This document shows positions 9,205 through 17,313 of a DNA stretch of 64,000 nucleotides, piece by piece (positions within the stretch are counted from its first letter, which is position 1; the number at the start of each line of letters is the position of its first letter). The stretch is taken from the NCBI RefSeq assembly GCF_965223285.1, contig NZ_OZ244997.1, positions 5,084,001 through 5,148,000 on the forward strand. The letters are read 5' to 3'. The notes under the pieces are model-generated. The model was not told the origin of the DNA, did no database searches, and was given only the letters and a program-made list of their open reading frames with translations. The position numbers were made by a program, and so were the translations under genes. Source of the DNA: Leptofilum sp965223285 (GTDB taxonomy: Bacteria > Chloroflexota > Anaerolineae > Promineifilales > Promineifilaceae).

Positions 9205-9967
9205 GACGGTACAGCCTACCCCCGAGAAGTTGCCTGAAGCAGAGCCAAAGCCGCAAAGCTGGCTCGATTTGGTGCTATATTTGCTGGTTGGCTTTGGGTC
9301 GTTTTTTTTGTTGTCTGCACTGGTTGGGCTGATCGTAACGGAGCTGAGTCCGGGGGCGAGCTTCTTGCTCTTTTTGGCTAACTTTATTTGCCTAGGCGGC
9401 ACCACTTACCTGCTGGGCGTGCGTCGGGGGCGGATTCGCTGGGATGCGTTGGGGATACGGCCGTTTCGCTGGCATTGGCAATGGCTACTCATCGGCGTTG
9501 GGCTTTCGCTACTGCTGATGCCTGCGCGAGCCGTGTTGGGGTTAGTGGTTCAGTGGCTGCTTGAAGGGAATTTGGACAGCGTACAGGCGCGTAGCGATCT
9601 CATTTTGGGCGGTGCGGCCGAATTTAGCTGGTTTGGCTTCTTATCCACCCTCATTGGTGCTGGGCTACTGGTGCCAATCTCTGAAGAGCTGTATTTTCGC
9701 GGCTTGCTGCACACCTGGTTTTGGGGCAAAACGGGGCGCGTTTGGCTGCGGGTGTTGGCCAGTGCCGCCATTTTTGGCGTTGCCCATGCCGATAGTATCG
9801 GCGTGGTATTTGCCAGTGCCGTTATTGGCGTGGTGAATGCCATTGCCTACGAGCGTACGCGCTCCTTGTTCATACCCATCGTTATCCACATCACCACCAA
9901 CAGCGCGGCAGTTCTGCTGCTCTATTTGGTGCTGGCGTTGGCCGAGCTGGTTCCAGGTTTGATGTAG
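9197..9967 (+). CDS. CPBP family intramembrane metalloprotease (second of pair)
   Basis: 256 residues, polytopic. CPBP motif 1 is EELYFRGLLHTW and motif 2 is FGVAHAD, with a third helix around HITTNSAAVL. The ATG lies inside the 3' end of the preceding CPBP gene (8-base overlap), so both are made from one message. The two proteins are clearly different rather than a fresh duplication. No bacteriocin-like peptide gene was seen next to them, so I cannot suggest a substrate. Confidence 0.87.
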   Translation: MVETVQPTPEKLPEAEPKPQSWLDLVLYLLVGFGSFFLLSALVGLIVTELSPGASFLLFLANFICLGGTTYLLGVRRGRIRWDALGIRPFRWHWQWLLIGVGLSLLLMPARAVLGLVVQWLLEGNLDSVQARSDLILGGAAEFSWFGFLSTLIGAGLLVPISEELYFRGLLHTWFWGKTGRVWLRVLASAAIFGVAHADSIGVVFASAVIGVVNAIAYERTRSLFIPIVIHITTNSAAVLLLYLVLALAELVPGLM

Positions 9968-10292
9968 CGGTTAGATTATTGATTTTGTTGCAGTTCCAGC
10001 ACGGAAGACGGCCGTTCTGCCTGAACAACTGCCACCAACGTATCTAGCTCATCCCGACGCTGGTACCATTTCACCAGCTCCATTCTTTAGCATAGTGTGG
10101 CTGCGTTATGAAAGCGTCATGGCCGTAGCTTAAGCAAGCCATTGGTCACGTAGCCTTTGCGTGCACCAGCCGTTCCCATTCCATCCATTTTCATATGCTC
10201 CGATCTGTCATACTTTGCCAAGATGTGTCAAAGTACCATCAAATAAAAAATTGGTTCGAGAAGCGGACCAGGAGCGTTGTGTAAAAAAATAG
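9968..10292. other. intergenic stretch with possible gene remnant
   Basis: 325 bases without a convincing gene. On the minus strand 10083-9976 reads as a 35-residue frame starting MELVKWYQRRDELDTL with acceptable protein character and one ACGGCCGT, possibly the tail of a lost gene. The promoter of the downstream lipoprotein gene should be in 10150-10292, but I could not place convincing -35/-10 boxes. Confidence 0.3.
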
Positions 10293-11891
10293 ATGACCAC
10301 ACGTAAATTGCTTGTTCTTGCTACTATTTTTTCGTTTTTTCTGTTGGCAGCCTGTACGACCGTAACGGAACCAGATGCTGTGGCCTCACCGACGGCCGTT
10401 ATCGATACCAGTGAGCCAACGGCCGTGCCTAATATCACCCCCACTGTGGCGGTTGTTGAAGAACCTACGGCCGTTCCTACAGAAACAGCTGTTCCCGCCA
10501 ATGCTTTAGACGAATTTACAACCACGCTGCAAACTGCGCTAACTGTGCGTGATTTTGCCGCGCTGCCAGGCCTGATGAGCGATCCCTTTGGCTTTGGCCC
10601 GTACCGGTCTGAATGGTCTTTGCTGACCCCAGACCAAATGGCAGCGCAACTGGAAATGATGCTGCCAGAAGTGGCAATGGTGCAGTTCAATCCAGACGCT
10701 GATATCAGCGCCATGCTGGATGGACAAGACCCACAGCAAATGATGGGGCCCGATGTGACGGTAGCGGCCGTTTGGCACAGTTCTGGCTGGGGCGCAACTG
10801 GTCAAGATGAAGCGATTTTGTTTGTAGAGGAATTGGCAGACGGCCGTTTTGCTTGGAAAGCGATGATTTTAGCCCCTGACGGCTTTTTGCCCGATTCGGC
10901 TGAATTGCCCATTATGGACGAGCAGCCCGCCCCGATTGGCCTGCTGTACACCAAAGTTGACGGCAGCTTGTGGCAGGTCAGTGCTGAGGGCCAGCCAGAG
11001 CAGTTTTTGTTCCAGGAAGGGGTTGTGCCTGTGCCGTCGCCCAATGGCCAACACGCTTTTTACCAGATTCAGGGGGATTTGTTTGTATTAGATGTGGCTT
11101 CTGGCGAAAGCAGCCAGCTTACCAGCGACCATGACGAAGACGGTACCCACCTGACGGGCTTTAGCTTTTGGTACGATAATCGCACGATTCTGACTGGGGT
11201 GCGGCTTGACCCAATTGCTGAAGATGGTCCCACTGTCGGCCATCCGGCACTGATTAATATTGAAACCGGGCAACTAACAGTTGTGAATGAAGAACATCTG
11301 ATGAGCAGTTTTCCGGCGATTTCTGCCTCTGGGGCGATTGCTTACAGCACGGTGATGTTGAGCCCCGACGATACCCAGACGACCTGGATTTATCGTCCTG
11401 ATAGTGGCGTGACCTTGTTCGGTCGGTCACTATTTTCTGGTGCGCCGGAAGGGGTTTATAGCTCGCCGGGGTGGTCAGTGGACGGCCGTTTCCTGGCCTG
11501 GCTAGTTTCTGACGGGATGAGCGTGCAGATAGCGGTGTTTGATCTGGAAAGTGGTTCTGTCGCAACCCTGCCTTCTTTTACAGGCGCAGCTTTTGGCGGC
11601 CCTTACCCCAATCCGGTTTTTAGCGAAGACCCCAACTTGATTGCCCTGCGCCAGTTTACCGGCGTGGCTGAGAATGATGGCCTGTGGCTTTACACACAGG
11701 ATGGCCAGCCGCCGCTGTTTATTGCTCACAACGGGGGCGAATCGTTCTGGGTCAACGAGCACTTGCTGCTGTTCCTGGATTACGACGAAAACTTCAATGG
11801 CCAATTGCAGCAGTATGATGCGCTTACTGGCGTGCGCTCCGTCGTAACCTTGCCAGATGTATTCCAAATTTTTGGTATTGTTACCCCGTAA
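10293..11891 (+). CDS. beta-propeller lipoprotein
   Basis: 532 residues. A lipoprotein signal peptide ends at the lipobox LLAAC (Cys about 21), followed by a Thr/Pro/Val linker (about 25-68), so the protein is tethered outside the membrane. Residues about 70-200 form a globular domain of unknown type. From about 210 the chain contains repeated beta-propeller-like blades of the TolB/WD40 style (SPNGQHAFY, LFVLDVASGESSQL, WSVDGRFLAWL, IAVFDLESG). The function is unknown; such propellers bind proteins or polysaccharides. A strong terminator follows at 11911. Several ACGGCCGT copies in the linker code for TAV. Confidence 0.8.
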   Translation: MTTRKLLVLATIFSFFLLAACTTVTEPDAVASPTAVIDTSEPTAVPNITPTVAVVEEPTAVPTETAVPANALDEFTTTLQTALTVRDFAALPGLMSDPFGFGPYRSEWSLLTPDQMAAQLEMMLPEVAMVQFNPDADISAMLDGQDPQQMMGPDVTVAAVWHSSGWGATGQDEAILFVEELADGRFAWKAMILAPDGFLPDSAELPIMDEQPAPIGLLYTKVDGSLWQVSAEGQPEQFLFQEGVVPVPSPNGQHAFYQIQGDLFVLDVASGESSQLTSDHDEDGTHLTGFSFWYDNRTILTGVRLDPIAEDGPTVGHPALINIETGQLTVVNEEHLMSSFPAISASGAIAYSTVMLSPDDTQTTWIYRPDSGVTLFGRSLFSGAPEGVYSSPGWSVDGRFLAWLVSDGMSVQIAVFDLESGSVATLPSFTGAAFGGPYPNPVFSEDPNLIALRQFTGVAENDGLWLYTQDGQPPLFIAHNGGESFWVNEHLLLFLDYDENFNGQLQQYDALTGVRSVVTLPDVFQIFGIVTP

Positions 11892-11910
11892 TTTCTAGCC
11901 TTATCTTTTT

Positions 11911-11948
11911 AAAGACCGTTTTGCCATCTGGTGAAACGGTCTTTTTTT
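11911..11948 (+). terminator. rho-independent terminator after lipoprotein gene
   Basis: An 11-bp perfect stem (AAAGACCGTTT / AAACGGTCTTT, 11911-11921 and 11934-11944) with a 12-base loop and a run of T extending to 11948. It lies 19 bases after the stop of the lipoprotein gene and before trpF. Confidence 0.85.
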
Positions 11949-11980
11949 GCTTGCCTGCCGCCACGCGGCATAATAGGCGC

Positions 11981-12697
11981 ATGAAAGTAAAGATTTGTGG
12001 CCTGACGAATTTGGAAGATGCGCAAACGGCCGTTGCCGCCGGAGCCGACTATCTGGGCTTCATCTTCTATCCACCCAGCAAGCGTTCAGTTGACTTAAAA
12101 ACAGCAGGAACGATTGTACAATCGCTGCGTGCCACCCCCAATTGTCCGATACTCGTTGGCGTTTTTGTAAATGAAGCTGGGGAGCGCATGGCCCAAATCC
12201 TAGACGAAGTACGGTTGGATTTGGCCCAGCTAAGTGGTGAGGAAGTGCCTTTTTTGGTGGGGGATGCGCGATCGCCGATATACGGCCGTTGCTACAAAGC
12301 TCTGCGCCCCACCAGTTTGGCTGAGGCAGAGGCGGATGCGGAGTGGTATTCGGTAACCGGTAACCAATATTCAGTAATCAGTAAGCAGTCTCCAATCTCT
12401 ACTCTCCAATCTCCCAGCTTGCTGATAGACACCTACCATCCCACCCTGCGTGGCGGCACGGGGGAGACGGGGAACTGGGAGATGAGTGCCCAGCTTGCCC
12501 AGAAAATCCCTGGCCTCATGCTGGCGGGGGGCTTGACTGCAGAAAATGTGGCCGAGGCGGTGCGGGTGGTACGGCCGTTTGCTGTCGATGTCGCCAGCGG
12601 TGTGGAAGCCAGTCCCGGCCAAAAAGACCCTCGCTTGATCCGCGCCTTCATCCAAAACGCTAAATACAGCCTGAAAAATGCCAGCCTCATGGACTAG
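11981..12697 (+). CDS. trpF: phosphoribosylanthranilate isomerase TrpF with in-frame repeat insert
   Basis: 238 residues; converts phosphoribosylanthranilate to the ribulose form in tryptophan synthesis. Recognised from KICGLTNLEDA (catalytic Cys), GADYLGFIFYPPSKR, LLIDTY, GGTGETGNW, LMLAGGLTAENV and DVASGVE. It is about 25-30 residues longer than usual because bases 12344-12417, made of two kinds of short tandem repeat, are inserted in frame before strand LLIDTY, giving the peptide core QYSVISKQSPISTLQSPS. The insert lies at a surface loop of the TIM barrel, so the enzyme may still work. ATG 11981 is chosen by alignment; the earlier in-frame ATG at 11921 lies in the terminator. trpB lies 3.3 kb away. 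Confidence 0.93.
   Translation: MKVKICGLTNLEDAQTAVAAGADYLGFIFYPPSKRSVDLKTAGTIVQSLRATPNCPILVGVFVNEAGERMAQILDEVRLDLAQLSGEEVPFLVGDARSPIYGRCYKALRPTSLAEAEADAEWYSVTGNQYSVISKQSPISTLQSPSLLIDTYHPTLRGGTGETGNWEMSAQLAQKIPGLMLAGGLTAENVAEAVRVVRPFAVDVASGVEASPGQKDPRLIRAFIQNAKYSLKNASLMD
12344..12417 (+). repeat. composite short tandem repeat inserted in trpF
   Basis: TTACTG-type units (seen here as CAGTAATCAGTAA and relatives) are followed by GAGATTG-type units (seen as CTCCAATCTC). The block keeps the trpF frame. The same unit types occur in frame in the RsmF-like gene and in two ABC transporter genes of this window. Confidence 0.75.
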
Positions 12698-12708
12698 GAG
12701 TTTTAGAA

Positions 12709-14298
12709 ATGTCGTATGAAGCCACCGACCTGATTGTAAATAAACCTGCCCCCCAATACATCCTGCCGCAAGAATCTTTACTGACGGCAATCACCAACTT
12801 GCTTGACCACGACGAACGTTTTTTACCAGTGGTAAAGGATGAGGCGTGCAAAGTGCCAATAGGTTTATTAACAGGCGATTCCGTTGCCAACGCACTCCGA
12901 AATTTTGGTGATGGCGTAGAGCTAATGCGCGTGATTGACGTGGCCGAAAAAATCGCTCTCTATCGGGAAGATGCAGAAGTCGCTGAATTCTTCGAGGACA
13001 TTCAAAGGTCTGGCGCGGTTGCCGTTGTGGATCAAGAAGATTGCCTGATCAATCTCATCACCGTAAACGACACCTCAGATTATTTTCACGCCCTTGCCTA
13101 TGACATGATCTTGCTTGAAGATATTGAGAAATCGCTGCGCGACCATATTGAAGCAGCCTACACCGACCCCGACACCGGAGATGTTAACTACTCACAGTTA
13201 TCCTCCGCCATTCACCAAGTGTTAGGCCGAGAAAAACCGTACAATCATTTAACATTGTCGGAATCTACGCGCCTTTTTTGCCATCCCAGAACGTGGAGCA
13301 ACTATGGCAAAAAGCACTTTTCCGTGTCACCAAAAGCATTGGCCAATTTGCTGGATATTGTGCGGCAAATTCGTAATCCGTGGGCACATTTTCGGGCAAA
13401 CCCAACCCCAGCCCAGCGGAAGCAGCTAAAATTTGCCCAACTCTGGTTCAAGCGAAATGATCCAGTTTATCCTGAAGGTACTTTTGATACAGCAAAAGAA
13501 GTTCTTCCAATAGAATCCACAGAAACTCTTGAGAAAATTCCCGAAAATGACATAAAAATCATTGATGAAGTTGACGAAAAAGATAGCAAATATGCCAAAC
13601 TGGCAATCTTCCTCAACATTCAACCAGAAGACACCCAACAGTTAAAACTTAGCTTCGATGACATTGAAGAAATTTTGGGATTTGCGTTGCCCAAGTCAGC
13701 ACGTGAGCATCGCGCCTGGTGGTCGAATGATTCCGTTGGCCATAGCTGGTCTAAGGAGTGGCTGGATGTTGATTGGCGTGTGGCCTCTGTTAACATGACG
13801 AATGAGGTGGTACGTTTTGCCCGCATAAAAGAACGGCAAAAAGCGTATATTGATTTTTACAGCGTTCTCATTAACGAATTGGGTCAAAAACCAGGGTTTG
13901 ACCATTTGCAAAATATGCCAGACGGTGTGAACTGGTATTGGACAAAGGGAATATCTGTAAAAGGCAAAGGGCTGGCTTCCTTTACATTTTCTTTTGGTCG
14001 GGGCAGCATCTTCCGCGTTGAGCTTTACATTGATAGCGGAGACCAAACCTTGAACAAACAAATTTATGATGGGTTAGCGGCTCAAAAAGCGGAAATTGAA
14101 GCCGAAGTTAGCTGTGAATTAACTTGGCAGCGGCTAGACCATCGCCGCGCCTCGCGGATTGCCCAAATTTTCGACGGGCATATTACGGATAGTGAAGATG
14201 AGCTAGAAAATCTGCGACAAAAGGCGATTCCAGCGATGATGAATTACGTGCAGGTGTTGCAGCCGCGCGTGGAGGCAGTTGCTAAGGAACTGGTTTAG
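12709..14298 (+). CDS. CBS-HEPN-DUF4268 multidomain protein, candidate defence effector
   Basis: 529 residues, soluble. Residues about 10-130 look like a pair of CBS domains, which normally bind adenine nucleotides. About 140-250 is a helical Swt1/HEPN-like domain with RNPWAH (R222 to H227), fitting the RX4-6H HEPN ribonuclease signature. About 290-370 contains LPKSAREHRAWWSN, typical of the DUF7662 domain. About 375-521 (FYSVLINELG to the end of the fold) matches DUF4268, often attached to restriction or defence proteins. I infer a nucleotide-gated RNase or nucleic-acid-targeting protein. It starts 11 bases after trpF with AGGAG but is unrelated in function, is more AT-rich, and holds no ACGGCCGT in 1.6 kb, hinting at transfer. 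Confidence 0.75.
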   Translation: MSYEATDLIVNKPAPQYILPQESLLTAITNLLDHDERFLPVVKDEACKVPIGLLTGDSVANALRNFGDGVELMRVIDVAEKIALYREDAEVAEFFEDIQRSGAVAVVDQEDCLINLITVNDTSDYFHALAYDMILLEDIEKSLRDHIEAAYTDPDTGDVNYSQLSSAIHQVLGREKPYNHLTLSESTRLFCHPRTWSNYGKKHFSVSPKALANLLDIVRQIRNPWAHFRANPTPAQRKQLKFAQLWFKRNDPVYPEGTFDTAKEVLPIESTETLEKIPENDIKIIDEVDEKDSKYAKLAIFLNIQPEDTQQLKLSFDDIEEILGFALPKSAREHRAWWSNDSVGHSWSKEWLDVDWRVASVNMTNEVVRFARIKERQKAYIDFYSVLINELGQKPGFDHLQNMPDGVNWYWTKGISVKGKGLASFTFSFGRGSIFRVELYIDSGDQTLNKQIYDGLAAQKAEIEAEVSCELTWQRLDHRRASRIAQIFDGHITDSEDELENLRQKAIPAMMNYVQVLQPRVEAVAKELV

Positions 14299-14300
14299 CC

Positions 14301-14663
14301 ATGCACGAACTTGCCGTCACCGAAAGCATTCTAGAAATTGCCTTGCGGCACGCCGAGGGCAGTAAGGCTACCCACATCACCGACCTGTACCTGGTGGTTG
14401 GTGAACTGGCGTCCATTGTAGATGATTCCGTGCAATTTTATTGGGATTTTGTCAGCGAAGGCACCATCGCTGCGGGGGCGACACTTCACTTTCGCCGAGT
14501 GACGGCACAGATGCAGTGCCAAAACTGCCAGCACACCTACGCTCCCCGCGAGTCGCTGCCCTGCCCCGCTTGCGGCAGCACCCACTGCAAAGTCATTGCT
14601 GGTGAAGAGTTTTATCTCGAATCGATTGAAATAGATCAGCCAGCAGTTGGAGAAACCTCATGA
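14301..14663 (+). CDS. hypA: HypA nickel metallochaperone
   Basis: 120 residues. HypA delivers nickel for maturation of NiFe hydrogenase (or urease in some species). Nickel-binding N-terminus MHE is intact; the zinc site is formed by CQNCQHTY and CPACGS. The length is normal. It lies 2 bases after the CBS-HEPN gene and overlaps hypB by 4 bases (ATGA). No hydrogenase or other hyp gene is in this window, so the target must be elsewhere in the genome. Confidence 0.95.
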   Translation: MHELAVTESILEIALRHAEGSKATHITDLYLVVGELASIVDDSVQFYWDFVSEGTIAAGATLHFRRVTAQMQCQNCQHTYAPRESLPCPACGSTHCKVIAGEEFYLESIEIDQPAVGETS

Positions 14664-15319
14664 AACAACGTGTATCCATCGTCGAAAATATTTTGACCGC
14701 CAACGATGATTTGGCTGCCCAAAATCAGGCACTGCTGGATGAGAAGGGCATCTTGGGCATCAATGTGCTGGCCTCGCCGGGGTCTGGCAAAACCAGCGTT
14801 ATTTTGCAGACGATTGCGCTGCTGCAAGATCGGCTAAAAATTGGGGTCATCGAGGGGGATACGGCCGCAGTCACCATAGATGCGGATAAGATTACGGCCG
14901 TCGGTATGCCAGCCGTCCAAATCAACACCGGGGGCAACTGCCATCTGGATGCGGTGCAGGTCGCCAACGGGCTACATCAGCTTCCCCTGGACAAGATTGA
15001 ATTGCTTATCGTGGAAAACGTAGGTAACCTCATTTGCCCCGCCTCCTTCAAGTTAGGAACCCACTTCAATATCGTCGTCGCCAGCGTGCCGGAAGGAGAT
15101 GACAAGCCATACAAATATCCCAACATTTACCGGGGCATTGACGCACTCATCCTCAACAAAATGGATTTGCTGCCCTACATTGATTTCGACCTTGATTACT
15201 TCAAGGCTGGCATCAAGGCACTTAACCCAGACGTGCAATTTTTCCCGCTCTCCTGCAAAACTGGCGAAGGCACCGAAGCGTGGAAAAATTGGCTGCTTAC
15301 CCGCCTGCAAAAAAATTAA
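14660..15319 (+). CDS. hypB: HypB GTPase, nickel incorporation
   Basis: 219 residues. SIMIBI-class GTPase that works with HypA to load nickel. Walker A ASPGSGKTS, EGDTAAVTIDADK, the metal-ligand region NTGGNCHLDA, ENVGNLICPA, NKMDLLPY and LSCKTGEG are all present. The N-terminal His-rich or CXXCGC nickel-storage region of some HypB proteins is absent, so this is the short form. It is translationally coupled to hypA. A CCACAGAG palindromic repeat immediately follows the stop. Confidence 0.95.
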   Translation: MKQRVSIVENILTANDDLAAQNQALLDEKGILGINVLASPGSGKTSVILQTIALLQDRLKIGVIEGDTAAVTIDADKITAVGMPAVQINTGGNCHLDAVQVANGLHQLPLDKIELLIVENVGNLICPASFKLGTHFNIVVASVPEGDDKPYKYPNIYRGIDALILNKMDLLPYIDFDLDYFKAGIKALNPDVQFFPLSCKTGEGTEAWKNWLLTRLQKN

Positions 15320-15380
15320 GCCACAGAGAACACAGAGATTTAAGAGGGGTTTTCTCCTTTTCCTCTGTGTTCTCTGTGGC
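15320..15380. repeat. CCACAGAG palindromic intergenic repeat, copy 1
   Basis: Near-perfect hairpin: GCCACAGAGAACACAGAG pairs with CTCTGTGTTCTCTGTGGC across a 25-base loop. It lies in the 71 bases between hypB and the Nudix gene. Copies 2 and 3 are at 19949 and 21589. It may also act as a terminator-like structure. Confidence 0.85.
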
Positions 15381-15390
15381 TAAAAAAAAC

Positions 15391-15933
15391 ATGACGAAGC
15401 CGATTAAAACATTATCTTCAAAGATTGCCTGGTCTTGCCCCTGGTACGCCGTGCGGCAGGATGAGATTTTGCTGCCCGACGGCAGCCAGGGCGTTTACAA
15501 CACGGTGACAAAGGCAACGGCCGTTTGGATATTGCCAGTCACGCTTCAAAAAGAAATTGTGCTCTGCTACAGCTACCGCTACACGGTGGACGATTGGTGT
15601 TGGGAGTTGCCAGCGGGCGGCGTAAAGCCTGGCCAAACATTGGCAGAAGCGGCTCTTGAAGAGCTGCATGAAGAAGTAGGCGGCACGTGTGAATCATTAG
15701 AGCATTTAGGACAGTTTTACACCGCCAACGGCATTTGTGATGAAGTCGGCCATTTCTTTTTGGCAACGGGCGTCACGTTGGGCAAAACCGCTCATGAACC
15801 AGCTGAAGTGATCGAAGTCCGCACCAAACCCATCGCAAATGTACTTAAAATGGCCCGCAGCGGCCAAATCTCAGACGCACCGTCGGCACTGGTTCTACTG
15901 CTCGCAGCGGAACGATTGCAGCAGCTTGTTTGA
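15391..15933 (+). CDS. Nudix hydrolase
   Basis: 180 residues. Resembles ADP-ribose pyrophosphatase-type Nudix enzymes that cleave nucleoside diphosphate-X compounds. The Nudix box is at GGVKPGQTLAEAALEELHEE: the essential EExxE-like acidic cluster is present, but the usual first Glu is Gln and the Arg is Glu, so substrate choice or activity may differ. WELPAGG before the box and the GxFYTANGICDEVGHFF region after it are typical of the ADP-ribose group. ATG 15391 is chosen because upstream in-frame sequence is the palindromic repeat and tail of hypB. Confidence 0.85.
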   Translation: MTKPIKTLSSKIAWSCPWYAVRQDEILLPDGSQGVYNTVTKATAVWILPVTLQKEIVLCYSYRYTVDDWCWELPAGGVKPGQTLAEAALEELHEEVGGTCESLEHLGQFYTANGICDEVGHFFLATGVTLGKTAHEPAEVIEVRTKPIANVLKMARSGQISDAPSALVLLLAAERLQQLV

Positions 15934-15973
15934 ATCTTCTAACGAAATTATTTCTTCCACAATTCCCACCCCT

Positions 15974-15982
15974 TGCTATAAT
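15974..15982 (+). promoter_or_regulatory. extended -10 promoter of trpB
   Basis: TGCTATAAT at 15974-15982 is a perfect -10 hexamer with an extended -10 TGN, 32 bases before the trpB start at 16014. The -35 region (TTCCAC near 15955) is poor, as is common with extended -10 promoters. No Trp leader peptide or attenuator was seen. Confidence 0.5.
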
Positions 15983-16013
15983 CAGCCTCGCAAAACAAAG
16001 AGAGGAAAATCTT

Positions 16014-17219
16014 ATGATCCAATCTGCGTCAGTACCCGATGAACGGGGCAAATTTGGCCCGTATGGCGGCCAATTTGTGCCTGAAACGCTTATGCCTGCA
16101 CTGGATGAACTTATTCGCGTCTACGACGAGGTGCGCCAGGACGAGGCGTTTTTGGCCGAGTTTAATCATTTGCTCAAAAGTTATGTGGGACGGCCGTCTC
16201 CCATTACGCATGCCAAACGACTCTCCGCCAGCCTGGGCGGTGCCCAACTCTACTTCAAGCGGGAAGATTTGAACCACACCGGTGCCCACAAAATCAACAA
16301 TGCCTTGGGGCAGGCACTATTAGCCGAGCGGATGGGCAAGAGTCGCATTGTGGCGGAGACGGGGGCAGGACAGCATGGCGTTGGCACCGCAACTGCTTGC
16401 GCTTTACTAGGGCTGGAGTGCATTGTTTACATGGGCAGCGTGGATATTGCTCGGCAGCAGCCGAACGTTTACCGCATGAAGCTGCTCGGCGCGGAGATTC
16501 GCCCGGTGGAAAGCGGCAGCAAAACGCTCAAAGATGCCATCAACGAAGCGATTCGTGATTGGGTAACGAATGTGGAAACAACCCACTACCTGCTCGGCTC
16601 TGTGCTAGGGCCGCATCCGTACCCGATGATGGTGCGTGACTTCCAAAGCGTAATTGGACATGAAGCCCGCCAGCAGATGTTGGACGAAGGCGGTCGTTTG
16701 CCAGACACGATCATCGCCTGCGTGGGCGGGGGCAGCAATGCCATGGGCATTTTCCATGCTTTCCGCAACGATGAGGGGGTTGATCTCATAGGCGTGGAGG
16801 CTGGGGGGGAGAGCATTACCAGCGGCAAGCACGCCGCCCGCTTTGCTGACATGAACATCGCGCGTGTTGGCGTATTGCATGGCACTAAAAGCTACGTCAT
16901 GCAAACGGCCGATGGCCAAATTATGGAAACGCACAGCATCAGTGCCGGGCTGGATTACCCCAGCGTGGGGCCAGAACATGCCCTGCTCCGCGACGAGGAA
17001 CGAGCAGGCTACACCTATGCCACCGATGAGGAAGCGTTGGCAGCGTTCCAAACATTGTGTAAAACGGAAGGGATCATTCCCGCGCTGGAATCGAGCCACG
17101 CCGTGGCCGAAGCTATTAAACAGGCACCCACCATGCGCCCGGATCAAATCATCCTGGTAAATTTAAGCGGCCGTGGCGACAAAGATTTAAACACGGTGAT
17201 GGCTGCGCTGGACTTATAA
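16014..17219 (+). CDS. trpB: tryptophan synthase beta chain
   Basis: 401 residues. Joins indole and serine to make tryptophan, using PLP. The PLP lysine motif is HTGAHKINNALGQ; ETGAGQHGVGTATAC and the phosphate-binding GGGSNAMG follow, with the C-terminal NLSGRGDKD. This is the TrpB1 type that usually pairs with TrpA, but trpA is not in this window. ATG 16014 has AGAGGAAAA upstream; the frame is open further but is not conserved. trpF is 3.3 kb upstream, so the trp genes are scattered rather than in one operon. Confidence 0.97.
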   Translation: MIQSASVPDERGKFGPYGGQFVPETLMPALDELIRVYDEVRQDEAFLAEFNHLLKSYVGRPSPITHAKRLSASLGGAQLYFKREDLNHTGAHKINNALGQALLAERMGKSRIVAETGAGQHGVGTATACALLGLECIVYMGSVDIARQQPNVYRMKLLGAEIRPVESGSKTLKDAINEAIRDWVTNVETTHYLLGSVLGPHPYPMMVRDFQSVIGHEARQQMLDEGGRLPDTIIACVGGGSNAMGIFHAFRNDEGVDLIGVEAGGESITSGKHAARFADMNIARVGVLHGTKSYVMQTADGQIMETHSISAGLDYPSVGPEHALLRDEERAGYTYATDEEALAAFQTLCKTEGIIPALESSHAVAEAIKQAPTMRPDQIILVNLSGRGDKDLNTVMAALDL

Positions 17220-17230
17220 AATAGGTAGGT

Positions 17231-17260
17231 CACGGATAAACACAGATTGACACTGATTTG
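17231..17260. repeat. partial CACGGAT / ACACAGATT repeat
   Basis: TCACGGATAAACACAGATT, then ACACTGATTTG, lies between trpB and the coiled-coil gene. It looks like one arm of the CACGGATT/CACAGA class of dispersed repeats seen at 44069; no partner arm was found nearby. Confidence 0.4.
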
Positions 17261-17313
17261 AAAGTCTTGCGTATTGATCAGAGTGTAATTTTGTGAAATT
17301 GGGGGTGAAAAAG

